Assembly (NCBI GenBank): GCA_039917615.1
Contig: JBDSJD010000048.1
Span: forward strand, 58,788 to 122,787
Length of the DNA stretch: 64,000 nt
Reading direction: 5' to 3'
DNA from: ZC4RG30 sp039917615
GTDB lineage: Bacteria; Pseudomonadota; Gammaproteobacteria; Steroidobacterales; Steroidobacteraceae
Shown here: positions 25,766 to 34,992 of the stretch, in pieces
How positions within the stretch are numbered: the first letter of the stretch is position 1
How the letters are laid out: the number at the start of each line of letters is the position of its first letter
Made by a program: the position numbers and the translations under genes
The notes under the pieces: model-generated
The model's input: the letters and a program-made list of their open reading frames with translations, nothing else
Database searches by the model: none
What the model was told of the DNA's origin: nothing

Positions 25766-27549
25766 CAGTAGGTTCTCGCCTTCAGCGGTACGGTTTCCAC
25801 ATCGCTGGTGAGTGTATTGAGGTGAACGGGGCGATATGACAATTCCGGGTTGCCATCAGCTGCCACCCAGCACAGTGAATGTTTCAGCCAGTTGACGTCA
25901 TCGCGCGCGGGAAAATCCTCGCGGGCGTGGGCACCACGGCTTTCGTGGCGGTTTTCTGCAGAGATGATGGTGGCGGTGGCCTGCATGAGCAGATTCTCCA
26001 GCTCCATGGTCTCGATCAGGTCCGTGTTCCAGATCAGGCCGCGATCGCTGACACCCACGTGCGCGAAGCTGCCGTAAGTCGCCGCCAGCCGCGTGACGCC
26101 CTCCTGCAACGAATGGGCGGTGCGGAAGACCGCGGCATCGGTCTGCATGATCTTCTGCATTTCCAGACGGATCTGCGCAGTGGGCCGCTCGCCCTTTGCA
26201 TGCCGCAGCCGGTCGAGCCGCGACAGCGCGAGCTCAGCGCCTTCCTTCGGCAAAGGTTTGTGGGCCGCGCCAGGTTTCACGACGGTGGCACAATGACGCG
26301 CCGCTTCGCGACCAAACACCACGAGGTCAAGGAGCGAGTTGGACCCCAGACGGTTGGCACCATGCACGGACACGCAGGCCGCCTCGCCTACCGCCATCAA
26401 CCCCGGCACCACCTGATCGGGATTCCCTGCAGCACCGTTGACCACTTCACCATGATAGTTGCAGGGCACTCCACCCATGTTGTAGTGAACCGTGGGCAAA
26501 ACGGGAATCGCCTCGCGGTTAACGTCAATTCCCGCAAAAATGCGCGCGGTTTCGGCGATGCCCGGCAGACGCTCGTGAATCACCTCTGGTCCCAGGTGTT
26601 CCAGGTGCAGGTGAATATGATCGGCTGCGTCGCCCACGCCGCGACCGTCGCGGATTTCCATGGTCATCGCACGGCTCACCACATCGCGTGAGGCGAGATC
26701 CTTGGCATTGGGCGCATAGCGCTCCATGAAGCGCTCGCCACGCGAATTGGTGAGATACCCGCCCTCGCCGCGCGCACCCTCGGTGATGAGGCAGCCGGAG
26801 CCGTACACGCCGGTGGGATGGAACTGCACGAATTCCATGTCCTGCATGGGCAGGCCGGCGCGCAGTACCATGCCGCCGCCGTCGCCGGTGCAGGTGTGCG
26901 CCGAAGTACAGGAGAAATAGGCACGGCCGTAGCCGCCCGTGGCCAGCACCGTCATGTGCGCGCGGTAGCGATGCAACTGGCCAGTGGCAAGGTCCAATGC
27001 CACCACACCTCGGCAGGCGCCGTTCTCCATGATGAGATCGATGGCGAAGTATTCAATGTAGAACTCGGCCTGCGCCTTCAGCGACTGCTGATACAGCGTA
27101 TGCAGCATGGCATGGCCGGTGCGATCGGCTGCAGCACAGGTGCGCTGCGCGATGCCCTGCCCAAAATTCGTGGTCATGCCCCCGAATGGACGTTGGTAGA
27201 TGCGACCATCGGCCGTGCGCGAAAACGGCACACCATAATGCTCAAGCTCAATCACTGCGGCTGGCGCTTCCTTGCACATGAACTCGATCGCATCCTGGTC
27301 GCCAAGCCAGTCCGAACCCTTGACGGTGTCGTACATGTGCCAGCGCCAGTTGTCTTCGCCCATGTTGGCAAGCGCAGCGCTGATACCGCCCTGCGCAGCC
27401 ACCGTATGGCTGCGCGTCGGGAACACCTTGCTGATGCAGGCGGTGGCAAGACCTGCCTCGGCCATGCCCAGTGCGGCGCGTAGCCCGGCCCCGCCCGCGC
27501 CGATCACGATGACGTCGTAGGTATGATCGATAAACGTGTAGGCAGCCAT
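25765..27549 (-). CDS. sdhA: Succinate dehydrogenase flavoprotein subunit
   Basis: A 594-residue catalytic subunit that oxidises succinate to fumarate. FAD-binding start YDVIVIGAGGAGLRAALGMAEAGL; the His for covalent FAD lies in TRSHTVAAQGGI; active-site region QFHPTGVYGSG and the GARGEGG loop. The C-terminal domain (ENRHESRGAHAREDFPARDD) is intact. ATG 27549 gives the normal N-terminus; the longer open frame upstream is in sdhD and is not similar. Confidence 0.98.
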   Translation of the reverse strand: MAAYTFIDHTYDVIVIGAGGAGLRAALGMAEAGLATACISKVFPTRSHTVAAQGGISAALANMGEDNWRWHMYDTVKGSDWLGDQDAIEFMCKEAPAAVIELEHYGVPFSRTADGRIYQRPFGGMTTNFGQGIAQRTCAAADRTGHAMLHTLYQQSLKAQAEFYIEYFAIDLIMENGACRGVVALDLATGQLHRYRAHMTVLATGGYGRAYFSCTSAHTCTGDGGGMVLRAGLPMQDMEFVQFHPTGVYGSGCLITEGARGEGGYLTNSRGERFMERYAPNAKDLASRDVVSRAMTMEIRDGRGVGDAADHIHLHLEHLGPEVIHERLPGIAETARIFAGIDVNREAIPVLPTVHYNMGGVPCNYHGEVVNGAAGNPDQVVPGLMAVGEAACVSVHGANRLGSNSLLDLVVFGREAARHCATVVKPGAAHKPLPKEGAELALSRLDRLRHAKGERPTAQIRLEMQKIMQTDAAVFRTAHSLQEGVTRLAATYGSFAHVGVSDRGLIWNTDLIETMELENLLMQATATIISAENRHESRGAHAREDFPARDDVNWLKHSLCWVAADGNPELSYRPVHLNTLTSDVETVPLKARTY

Positions 27550-27554
27550 GTCAC

Positions 27555-27941
27555 TCAACCCCTGAAAGCGACGCACAGTGCGGCGCTCATGCCTGCAGCG
27601 CCCAATAAAACGTGTGCAAATGTGCTGACTCCCACAGCCAGCGGCCTCGATACGTTGCCATGCACATAATCTTCGATGAACACCTGCATACCCAGCTGCG
27701 AATGCCAGGCAATGCAAAACACCAGCAGACTGAGAAGCACAGCGCGCCACGGCGTGGCCGCCCATGCATGCACGGTGTCGAAGCCGAAGTCCGGCAACCA
27801 TGCCAGGGCAGACAGGAACCAGATGGTCAGCGGAATCAGCGCCAGCGCACTCACGCGTTGCGCGCGCCAGTGATGCGCGCCTGCATGGCCCGGGTCTCGC
27901 CCCAGGTACTTCAACAATGCGCCGACCGGACCCTGGCTCAT
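27555..27941 (-). CDS. sdhD: Succinate dehydrogenase membrane anchor subunit
   Basis: A 128-residue cytochrome b anchor protein with three membrane segments (about 30-50, 61-82, 98-122). It contains HHWRAQRVSALALIPLTIW and WHSQLGMQVFIEDYVHG, the latter typical of SdhD and near the haem/quinone site. The ATG overlaps the sdhC stop codon (ATGA). Confidence 0.93.
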   Translation of the reverse strand: MSQGPVGALLKYLGRDPGHAGAHHWRAQRVSALALIPLTIWFLSALAWLPDFGFDTVHAWAATPWRAVLLSLLVFCIAWHSQLGMQVFIEDYVHGNVSRPLAVGVSTFAHVLLGAAGMSAALCVAFRG

Positions 27942-28324
27942 GCTGCGCCCTTCCGGAAAAAAGCCATCAGCAGCAATATGGAAACCACCGCGACCGCGAT
28001 CACCACGAAGAACGCGCTGCGCCGAGCCTGAGCCCGCTCGAGACCTTTGCCGGCATCCCAGAACAGATGCCGGATGCCATTCGAAAAGTGATATACGAAT
28101 GCCACCAGCCAAAGACCGAGCAACACCTTGCAAGGCCAGAAGCCAGCGCACTGCAGGAAGCGGGAATAAAGTTCTGCCCCCGAGGCCAGCGCCACCACCC
28201 ACAGCACCAGCACGATCAGGCCCAAGGCCAACGCCACCCCTGTGATCCGGTGCAGGATCGACAGGGTCATCGTGTAGGCGAAGCGATAAACCGTCAGGTG
28301 CGGCGAGAGTGGTCTGTTGGCCAT
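27938..28324 (-). CDS. sdhC: Succinate dehydrogenase cytochrome b556 subunit
   Basis: A 128-residue subunit with three membrane segments. RPLSPHLTVYRFAYTMTLSILHRITGVAL is the SdhC signature, and the haem-ligand His lies in FVYHFSNGIRHLFWD. ATG 28324 gives the conserved MANRPLSPHL start. Confidence 0.95.
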   Translation of the reverse strand: MANRPLSPHLTVYRFAYTMTLSILHRITGVALALGLIVLVLWVVALASGAELYSRFLQCAGFWPCKVLLGLWLVAFVYHFSNGIRHLFWDAGKGLERAQARRSAFFVVIAVAVVSILLLMAFFRKGAA

Positions 28325-28334
28325 GGTCTTGCAG

Positions 28335-28499
28335 CTAAAAATCGATGCAGCGGCCGCGCCGCTCCCAGTCGCCATAGCGCGTGGGCTCAGGGCCCGCCGG
28401 GCCGCCTACCTCAGGCAGGGGCACAGGGCTGGCAGATTCCGACGCCGGAGCAGGCGTCGGGGAGTCCACCGCGCCTGTGCTTTCTGCCAATGACTGCAT
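28335..28499 (-). CDS. SDHAF4-like (DUF1674) succinate dehydrogenase assembly factor
   Basis: A 54-residue open frame from ATG 28499 to TAG 28335. After a Pro/Ala/Ser-rich N-terminus it ends in GGPAGPEPTRYGDWERRGRC followed by IDF and the stop, which is the diagnostic C-terminal motif of the DUF1674/SDHAF4 family (GGP-GPEPTRYGDWE--G---DF). SDHAF4 binds flavinylated SdhA and helps its assembly with SdhB. The gene lies 10 bp upstream of sdhC and is the first gene of the sdh operon. An in-frame ATG at 28505 would add two residues. Confidence 0.88.
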   Translation of the reverse strand: MQSLAESTGAVDSPTPAPASESASPVPLPEVGGPAGPEPTRYGDWERRGRCIDF

Positions 28500-28531
28500 A
28501 AGCATGTATTCTGCCAGAATTCATTGCCGCT

Positions 28532-29398
28532 ATGGCCGACCTCAACAACACGCCGCTGGACGACCTGACCGTGCTTGACGCGCGCGGCCCCGACGTCGTT
28601 GGGTTTCTGCAGGGTCAGGTCTCGCACGATGTCACGCTGCTGGCCGGACGCGGCAGCCTGCTCGCTGCGCTGAACAACCCACAGGGACGCGTCCTCGCCG
28701 TGCTGCGGCTGCTGCATGTGGCCGAAGATCAGGTGCTGGTCGTGTTACCAACGGAGCTAGCGGAGGCGGTCAGGCAGCTGCTGCTGAAGTTCGTACTACG
28801 GGCGAAGGTGAGGATCACCGAAGCTGGCGCGGCCTGGCGGGTATACGGCCTCACCGGACCGGATGCAGTGGCCGCTGCCAGCACGCGCATCTGCATGCCG
28901 ATGGATGCCAGCGGCTGGCGGCAGTTGATCGTCGCGCCACGCGGCGAGCCGTTGCCGGACGCAGACCTTGTAAGGCGGGATTCCTGGCGACTCAATGACA
29001 TTGAAGCGGGGCTGCCCGAGGTGCGCACCGCCACCTCAGGCAGCTTCATCGCGCAGATGCTGAACCTTGATCTGGTCGACGCGATCTCGCTGACCAAAGG
29101 CTGTTACACCGGGCAGGAAGTCATCGCGCGTGCGCACTATCGTGGTCAGGTCAAACGACGCATGCAGCGCTTCGTCACGGAATCCCTACTCTCACTGGAA
29201 CCCGGTGAACGCGTACTGCTTGAGGATGGCCGCAGCGCGCAGATAGTGATGGCTGCGCCGTCCGACGATGGCGGCCAGCAGTTTCTGGCTGTAACTACCC
29301 TGGCCACCGCACATGCGGATGAAGAACCCAGCGCAGTTGCAAATACCCTGCAACCCGTGCGGATAGCCGCGCTCCAGCTGCCTTTGCCGTATGCGTAA
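28532..29398 (+). CDS. ygfZ: YgfZ/GcvT-like folate-binding Fe-S assembly protein
   Basis: A 288-residue member of the YgfZ/IBA57 family, a tetrahydrofolate-binding protein needed for assembly or repair of some [4Fe-4S] enzymes. The diagnostic KGCYTGQE motif (LTKGCYTGQEVIARAHYRGQVKRRMQRF) is present, as are GFLQGQVSHDV near the start and a GcvT-type barrel. It is divergent from the SDHAF4-sdh operon, with only 26-32 bp between start codons. Confidence 0.93.
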   Translation: MADLNNTPLDDLTVLDARGPDVVGFLQGQVSHDVTLLAGRGSLLAALNNPQGRVLAVLRLLHVAEDQVLVVLPTELAEAVRQLLLKFVLRAKVRITEAGAAWRVYGLTGPDAVAAASTRICMPMDASGWRQLIVAPRGEPLPDADLVRRDSWRLNDIEAGLPEVRTATSGSFIAQMLNLDLVDAISLTKGCYTGQEVIARAHYRGQVKRRMQRFVTESLLSLEPGERVLLEDGRSAQIVMAAPSDDGGQQFLAVTTLATAHADEEPSAVANTLQPVRIAALQLPLPYA

Positions 29399-29625
29399 CC
29401 ACGGCCAGGCATGCCTGTCGCATGCTGCCACCTGGTCCTGGGACAGCAGCCCGGGAGCACAGCTGCCGGCTAGCGAAAAACGTGATGTTTTCCAGCGCTT
29501 TGTCCTGCTTGTTGCATGGTCTCGACACTCATAAAACAGTACAATCAGGTTCGGTTACAGCATACTGATTGCGGATACAACCCCGGCCATTGAAACCTTT
29601 GTCGATACGCGGAGTCTGTTCATAA

Positions 29626-32064
29626 ATGGGTCAAGTACTTGCCGTTTCAGCCGCCTCCCTGTCCGCAATTGTCCTGCTGGCCATAGCGCCCGTGGCGGGT
29701 GCAACTGAAGTGATCCGGCCGGCCGATCCGGAGGCCAACGCGGGCGTGAAGCTCGTAGCCTTAATGAATTCCACCAGCGCCCAGGTCAAAACCACCGCTG
29801 CGGCCCAGCAAGCTTTCATCCAACAATACTGCTCTGACTGTCACAACGATCAAGATGTGGCTGGCAGCCTCGACTTCAGCAGTCACTCGACAACAGATGT
29901 CGGAGCGGATTCGGCGATTTGGGAAAAGGTCTCGCGCAAACTCCGCGGCGGCATGATGCCGCCAGCCGACGCCCCGCGCCCGCCTGCCGCGCACGCCACG
30001 GTGTTCGCCGCCTCGATCGAGCAGTCGCTCGATCAATATGACAAATCACATTTTCGCCTGCCCGCCTCCACCATAGGACGGCTGAACCGAACAGAATACG
30101 GCAACGCCATCCGCGACATACTCGGCCTGAAAGTTGACGCAGCCACCCTGCTCCCGCCCGACGATTCGGGGGAGGGCTTCGACAATATCTCCGAAATGCT
30201 GGTTGTCTCTCCGGCGCTGGTCGATGGTTACATTTCGGCGGCGATGCGACTCAGCCGCGAGGCGGTCGGCGATTTGGCCATGGAGCCCGTGCGAGTGTCC
30301 ATGCAGGATACCGCCAAGACAGACGGTCTCCCCCTGGGGGCCCGTGGCGGAATGATCGGAGAGTACTTCTTCCCACTCGATGCCAACTACGACATTGCTA
30401 TCGCTTCGCCAGGTGGCGGCGGCGGTGGGGGTGGTGGACGCGGGGGCGGGGGTGCAGGATTTGGCGGCGGCGGTGGTGGCGGGTTTGGCGGAGCGGCTGG
30501 CCCGTCCACGGGCCCGACAGCACGGGTCGTCGTCATCCTCGACGGCAAGCCCCTGGAGGTGAAGAATCCTGCACGTTTCACCCTCACCCTTCCCGCGGGC
30601 ACACACACGATTGGCGCGGCCCTGGTCGATCTGGGCCGACCGGGTAATGTGGAAGGCATTTTCAGCAGCCGTAACGGGGCTGCCGGCGTCTCGGGAATAA
30701 CCGTTAACGGCCCGACCAAGGTGACGGGCGCCGGCAATACGCCGAGCCGCGCGCGCCTGTTCGTTTGTAAACCTGCAACTGCTGCTGACGAAGTTGCGTG
30801 CGCCGGGAAGATCTTCGCCCAACTGGCTACCCGCGCCTACCGCCGTCCCGTCAAGCCGTCTGATACCGCAATTCTGGCGCCCATCATGGCCGCTTATCAG
30901 GAAGGCCGCCGCCAGGGCGACTTCGATATAGGCATCCAGCACGGCCTGGCACGTGTACTGGTGGATCCCCGGTTCCTGTTTCGACTCGAAACTGACCCGG
31001 CGAGCGCCGTCGCTGGACGTGCATACAAGATCAGCGATATTGAACTTGCTTCGCGCCTGTCGTTCTTCCTGTGGAGCAGCGTACCCGACGATGAGTTGCT
31101 GAACGTCGCCGCCACCGGCCGCTTGAGCAACTCAGCCGAATTGGAAAAACAGGTCAGGCGCATGCTGGCCGATCCCAAGACCGACGCCCTTTCGGAAAAT
31201 TTTGCCGCGCAGTGGCTGATGCTGCGTAATCTCGCTGCCGCTATGCCGGACGATCCGGGTTTCGACAACAACCTGCGTCGCGCGATGAACGACGAGACCC
31301 AGATGCTGTTCAGCAGCATCCTGCGCGAAGACCGCTCGATCACCACCCTGCTGAACGCCAACTACACCTTCCTCAACGACCGGCTGGCCAGACACTATGG
31401 CATCACCGGCATTCGCGGTTCGAACATGCGTCGCGTTGAATTGCCCGCCAACAGCCCCCGTAGTGGCGTGCTGGGCCAGGCCAGTATCCTGACTGTCACC
31501 TCGGTGGCCGACCGCACCTCGCCGGTAACGCGCGGCAAGTGGGTTCTTGAAAACCTCCTGGGTCTGCCGGTGCCCAAACCTCCGCCGGGTGTCGAAACAA
31601 ACCTCGATGTGTCAGTCCATCTGCAAGGCCCAACGACCCTGCGCACGCGCCTGGAAGCCCATCGTGAGAATCCGGCTTGTCGCAACTGCCACGCGGTCAT
31701 GGATCCCATCGGCTTCGCCATGGAACCTTTCGACAAGATCGGCAAATTGCGAACCGAAGACGGCGGCCTGCCGATCGATGCCCGCGGCAGGATGGTCGAC
31801 GGCACTGCGCTGAACGGCCCCGATGACCTGCGGAATGCCCTGATCAAGAACAGCAACGTCTTCCTCGTCTCTTTCACCGAGAAGCTCATGACCTACGCCC
31901 TTGGCCGGGCGGCGGCTCCTTCCGACCAACCAACCATCCGCGACATCGTCCGCAAGAGTCAGGCGGATCAATACAAGCTGACGGCCCTGATCATGAATAT
32001 CATCGAAAGCCCCATCTTCCAGCAGCGCGCGGCGACGGGTTCGACCGTGGCCCGCAATCCCTAG
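29626..32064 (+). CDS. Exported DUF1592-family (PSD/PSCyt) cytochrome-like protein, copy 1
   Basis: An 812-residue protein with a signal peptide (hydrophobic core to about residue 26, VAGA). The first haem-c motif, CSDCH, is at 69-73 in QQYCSDCHNDQDVAGSLDF, followed by DUF1587-like LNRTEYGNAIRDILGL, a carbohydrate-binding-like strand region, then DUF1595 and DUF1592 (ELASRLSFFLWSSVPDDELL), DUF1588 (RLARHYGITG ... GKWVLENLLGLPVP) with the second haem motif CRNCH at 685-689, and C-terminal DUF1585. A Gly-rich stretch (about residues 264-294) interrupts the middle region. These families are known mainly from Planctomycetes and relatives, with function unknown. First of a three-gene unit with DUF1552 and ankyrin genes. 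Confidence 0.9.
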   Translation: MGQVLAVSAASLSAIVLLAIAPVAGATEVIRPADPEANAGVKLVALMNSTSAQVKTTAAAQQAFIQQYCSDCHNDQDVAGSLDFSSHSTTDVGADSAIWEKVSRKLRGGMMPPADAPRPPAAHATVFAASIEQSLDQYDKSHFRLPASTIGRLNRTEYGNAIRDILGLKVDAATLLPPDDSGEGFDNISEMLVVSPALVDGYISAAMRLSREAVGDLAMEPVRVSMQDTAKTDGLPLGARGGMIGEYFFPLDANYDIAIASPGGGGGGGGGRGGGGAGFGGGGGGGFGGAAGPSTGPTARVVVILDGKPLEVKNPARFTLTLPAGTHTIGAALVDLGRPGNVEGIFSSRNGAAGVSGITVNGPTKVTGAGNTPSRARLFVCKPATAADEVACAGKIFAQLATRAYRRPVKPSDTAILAPIMAAYQEGRRQGDFDIGIQHGLARVLVDPRFLFRLETDPASAVAGRAYKISDIELASRLSFFLWSSVPDDELLNVAATGRLSNSAELEKQVRRMLADPKTDALSENFAAQWLMLRNLAAAMPDDPGFDNNLRRAMNDETQMLFSSILREDRSITTLLNANYTFLNDRLARHYGITGIRGSNMRRVELPANSPRSGVLGQASILTVTSVADRTSPVTRGKWVLENLLGLPVPKPPPGVETNLDVSVHLQGPTTLRTRLEAHRENPACRNCHAVMDPIGFAMEPFDKIGKLRTEDGGLPIDARGRMVDGTALNGPDDLRNALIKNSNVFLVSFTEKLMTYALGRAAAPSDQPTIRDIVRKSQADQYKLTALIMNIIESPIFQQRAATGSTVARNP

Positions 32065-32104
32065 CGTCAAGACAACGGCAACACCGATCTCGTCGAGGTA
32101 TCCC

Positions 32105-33391
32105 ATGCACTACATCACGAAAAAGCATATTTCCCGTCGTCACGTTCTGCGCGGCGCCGGTGGTATCGCCATCGCCCTGCCGTTGCTCGACGCCATGCTC
32201 CCCGCATCTTCTGCCTGGGCGCAGGCGGCGGCGGCCCCTAAATCGCGCTACGCCGCCATTTACATCCCGCATGGCAAGACCATGGCCAAGTGGACCCCGA
32301 AGACCGAAGGCAAGGACTTCGAGTTCTCCGAAATCCTCAAGCCCCTGGAAAGTCACCGTGATCAGTTGAACGTCATCAGTGGTCTGCGCCTCCAGACAGG
32401 CTATGGAAAGGACGGCTCGGCCGCCGCCAACCACGGGCGAGCCTCCGCGACCTGGCTGAACTGTGTCGATACGGGCGAAGACCGCAACAAGATGGGCATT
32501 TCGGTGGACCAGGTTGCAGCGAGCTCCATTGGCCAGAAAACCCCCCTGCCGTCCGTCGAGCTGACCATTGAAGATGGCCGGACCATGTCCTGGTCATCCC
32601 CCACCACGCCCCTGCCAATGCAGAGGAACCCGCAGGTGGTGTTTGAAAAACTGTTTGGCCAGGGCGGCACCGAGGCTGAGCGTAACGCGCGTCGTGACCA
32701 GGCCCGCTCGCTGCTGGATTCCGTGATGTCCGACATCGGCGGTTTGCGGCGCACTCTGGGCGGAAACGACGCTGCGCGCATGGACCAGTACCTGACCGAT
32801 GTGCGCGAGATTGAACGCCGCATCCAGCTCGTGGGACAAATGCCTGACGGTGTGAAGTTGCCCGGCCGTCCGAGCGGCATTCCCGCAAGTTTCGAAGCGC
32901 ATATCCAGCTGCTGTTCGACCTGCAAACCCTGGCCTGGCAGGCAGACATCACCCGGGTTTCGACCCTGATGATCGCCCGGGAAATCAGCGGTACGACTTA
33001 CCCCAACAGTGGGGTGCGCGACGCCTTCCACAATCTGTCACACCACTCGAACCTGCTGGCGAACAAGGACCGCTTCGCGGTGCTGAACACCTATCACGTC
33101 ACCCAGGTCAAATACCTGCTGGACAAGCTGAAGGCCACGCCGGATGGCGACGGCAATCTGCTTGATCACTCGATCATCATGTACGGAAGTGGCATCGCCG
33201 ACGGCAACAATCACGACCATGCTCCCCTGCCTGTCGCCCTCTTCGGCGGTGGGTCCGGAAAACTGCAAGGCGGTCGCCATATCCGGGTACCCGATGGCAC
33301 GCCGCTGGCCAACCTTCACGTTGCCGTCCTGAATAAATTGGGCGTCGAGACCGCAAAGTTCGGCGACAGCAACGGGATCCTGGCCCTGTGA
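32105..33391 (+). CDS. DUF1552 family Tat-exported protein, copy 1
   Basis: A 428-residue protein with a twin-arginine signal (ISRRHVLRGAGGIAIALPLL, ending ASSAWAQA). The mature DUF1552 domain contains YIPHGKTMAKW, NVISGL, and a C-terminal GSGIADGNNHDHAPLPVALFGGG. The His/Asp-rich motifs and overall layout suggest a relative of the alkaline-phosphatase/sulfatase-like DUF1501 group, but catalytic activity is not established. It lies 40 bp after the PSD gene, and its stop overlaps the ankyrin GTG start (GTGA). Confidence 0.88.
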   Translation: MHYITKKHISRRHVLRGAGGIAIALPLLDAMLPASSAWAQAAAAPKSRYAAIYIPHGKTMAKWTPKTEGKDFEFSEILKPLESHRDQLNVISGLRLQTGYGKDGSAAANHGRASATWLNCVDTGEDRNKMGISVDQVAASSIGQKTPLPSVELTIEDGRTMSWSSPTTPLPMQRNPQVVFEKLFGQGGTEAERNARRDQARSLLDSVMSDIGGLRRTLGGNDAARMDQYLTDVREIERRIQLVGQMPDGVKLPGRPSGIPASFEAHIQLLFDLQTLAWQADITRVSTLMIAREISGTTYPNSGVRDAFHNLSHHSNLLANKDRFAVLNTYHVTQVKYLLDKLKATPDGDGNLLDHSIIMYGSGIADGNNHDHAPLPVALFGGGSGKLQGGRHIRVPDGTPLANLHVAVLNKLGVETAKFGDSNGILAL

Positions 33392-34989
33392 CTCGCGGCG
33401 TTGTTATCGCGGCGGTCGGCATCGCGGCATTCATGGCCTGCGGCGCCGACGCTGCCCAGCCTGCGCGCACCCCGGCGGTCGCTGCGCCAACGTATGCCAA
33501 TATCGCCGACGCCGCGCGCGCACAGGATTGGACAGCCGTGCAGGCGATGGCCAAGCGGCCTGGCGGCGACCTGAATGCGGTCAGCACCGAGGGTTCGACC
33601 GCTCTGCACTTCGCCATCGCTGCCGGCGAAGCCGCTGTGGTCAAGGTGTTGGTGGACGCTGGCATCAATATCACCACGCGCAACCTGGCCGGCGTATCGC
33701 CGCTGCAACTGGCGATCACCAACGGTGAAACCGCTATAACCAAAACGCTCCTCGCCAAAGGCGCCGACGCCAAGGTGCGGGATGAAGCGAACGAAACCCT
33801 GCTGATGCTCGCCGCTCGCAACGGCGACGGTGCCATGGCGAGCGCCTTGATCGCTGCAGGCGCTGACCTCAATTACGTCGAGCCGCAATTCGGTCAGGAC
33901 GCGCTGATGATCGCCGTGCGCTCGGCCAAACCGTCCGTGGTCGAGGCGCTCATCAAGGCCGGCGCCGAGCTGAATCATCAGACGCCACCAGGTCCTGAGC
34001 CAATCTTCCGCCCGCCGGGTGCCGGCGGTGGTTCGACGGGCGAAGGCATGATACGCGGCGGCGTTCCGCCGGAAGGTCAGCGGGTGGCCGGTACCGGCAG
34101 CTTGTCTGCTCTGCTCTATGCCGCACGTGAAGGTCAGACTGACGCCGCGCGGCTGCTCATCAAGGCGGGCGCGAAGCTGGAATTGGCGGAGTTCAACGGC
34201 ACCACTCCGCTGCTCATGGCAGTGAGCAATGATCACTACGACGTCGCCAAATTGCTGATTGACGCCGGCGCCAACGTCAATGCGGCGGACTGGTATGGTC
34301 GCGAACCCCTGTGGGCGGCTGTTGAGAGTCGGAACCGCGATGTGAATTCAGCGATTGCGACGACCAATGGGAATGATCGCGACGCCGCGCTTGAGCTCAT
34401 CACAGTGCTCCTCGACAAGGGCGCCAACGTACATGCCCAGATCAAACATTACCCACCTCGCAAGGGTGGGCACTCCTTCAACCTGGCCTATGTGCCGTCA
34501 GTCGGTGAAACCCCCTTCTACCGCGCCTCGCTGAACAACGATCTTCCGCTCATGCGATTGCTGCTCGCACATAAAGCCGACCCAATGCAGAAGACTTACA
34601 ACGGCACGTCACCGTTGATGGCCGCCGCGGGCGTCGGTTGGGTGCGGGGCCAGACCTTCGTGCCTGGAGGCTACGCCGCGCAGCTGGAGGCAGTGAAGAT
34701 GCTGGTCGAGCTCGGTGGCGACGTAAACCAGGTAAATGGCATGGGGCTGGCGCCAGTTCACGGTGCCGCCTTCCGCTGGTCAGATGATGTAATTTCTTAT
34801 CTGGTCGAGCACGGCGCGCGGCTGGACGTCAAAGATGAGATCGGCCGTGATGCATTGACCTGGGCATCTGGCGTCACCACGCCGTCAACCCCGCCTGAGG
34901 CAAGTCCCCACACCATGGCTCTTATTGAGAAACTGATCTCACAGGGCAAAGGCATTCGGGCGCCGGGCGTCGTGGGCCAGGCCAAGTAG
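33388..34989 (+). CDS. Exported ankyrin-repeat protein, copy 1
   Basis: A 533-residue protein starting with GTG. A signal peptide-like N-terminus (VVIAAVGIAAFMACGADAA) is followed by about ten ankyrin repeats with the usual TALHFAI, SPLQLAI, ADLN and ANVN patterns. A Gly/Pro-rich insert at about residues 195-235 separates the early and late repeats. It is translationally coupled to DUF1552, so it probably acts in the periplasm with those two proteins. The same gene trio recurs at 57-62 kb, with matching repeats (LSALLYAAREG here, LTALLYAARQG there). It ends 3 bp from the convergent RnfD-like gene. Confidence 0.88.
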   Translation: MTRGVVIAAVGIAAFMACGADAAQPARTPAVAAPTYANIADAARAQDWTAVQAMAKRPGGDLNAVSTEGSTALHFAIAAGEAAVVKVLVDAGINITTRNLAGVSPLQLAITNGETAITKTLLAKGADAKVRDEANETLLMLAARNGDGAMASALIAAGADLNYVEPQFGQDALMIAVRSAKPSVVEALIKAGAELNHQTPPGPEPIFRPPGAGGGSTGEGMIRGGVPPEGQRVAGTGSLSALLYAAREGQTDAARLLIKAGAKLELAEFNGTTPLLMAVSNDHYDVAKLLIDAGANVNAADWYGREPLWAAVESRNRDVNSAIATTNGNDRDAALELITVLLDKGANVHAQIKHYPPRKGGHSFNLAYVPSVGETPFYRASLNNDLPLMRLLLAHKADPMQKTYNGTSPLMAAAGVGWVRGQTFVPGGYAAQLEAVKMLVELGGDVNQVNGMGLAPVHGAAFRWSDDVISYLVEHGARLDVKDEIGRDALTWASGVTTPSTPPEASPHTMALIEKLISQGKGIRAPGVVGQAK

Positions 34990-34992
34990 GCG

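Noticed and set aside
29399..29625. Promoter for the first PSD operon
   Set aside because: TACAAT and TTGCAT-like hexamers are present but no pair has acceptable spacing, so no site is called.
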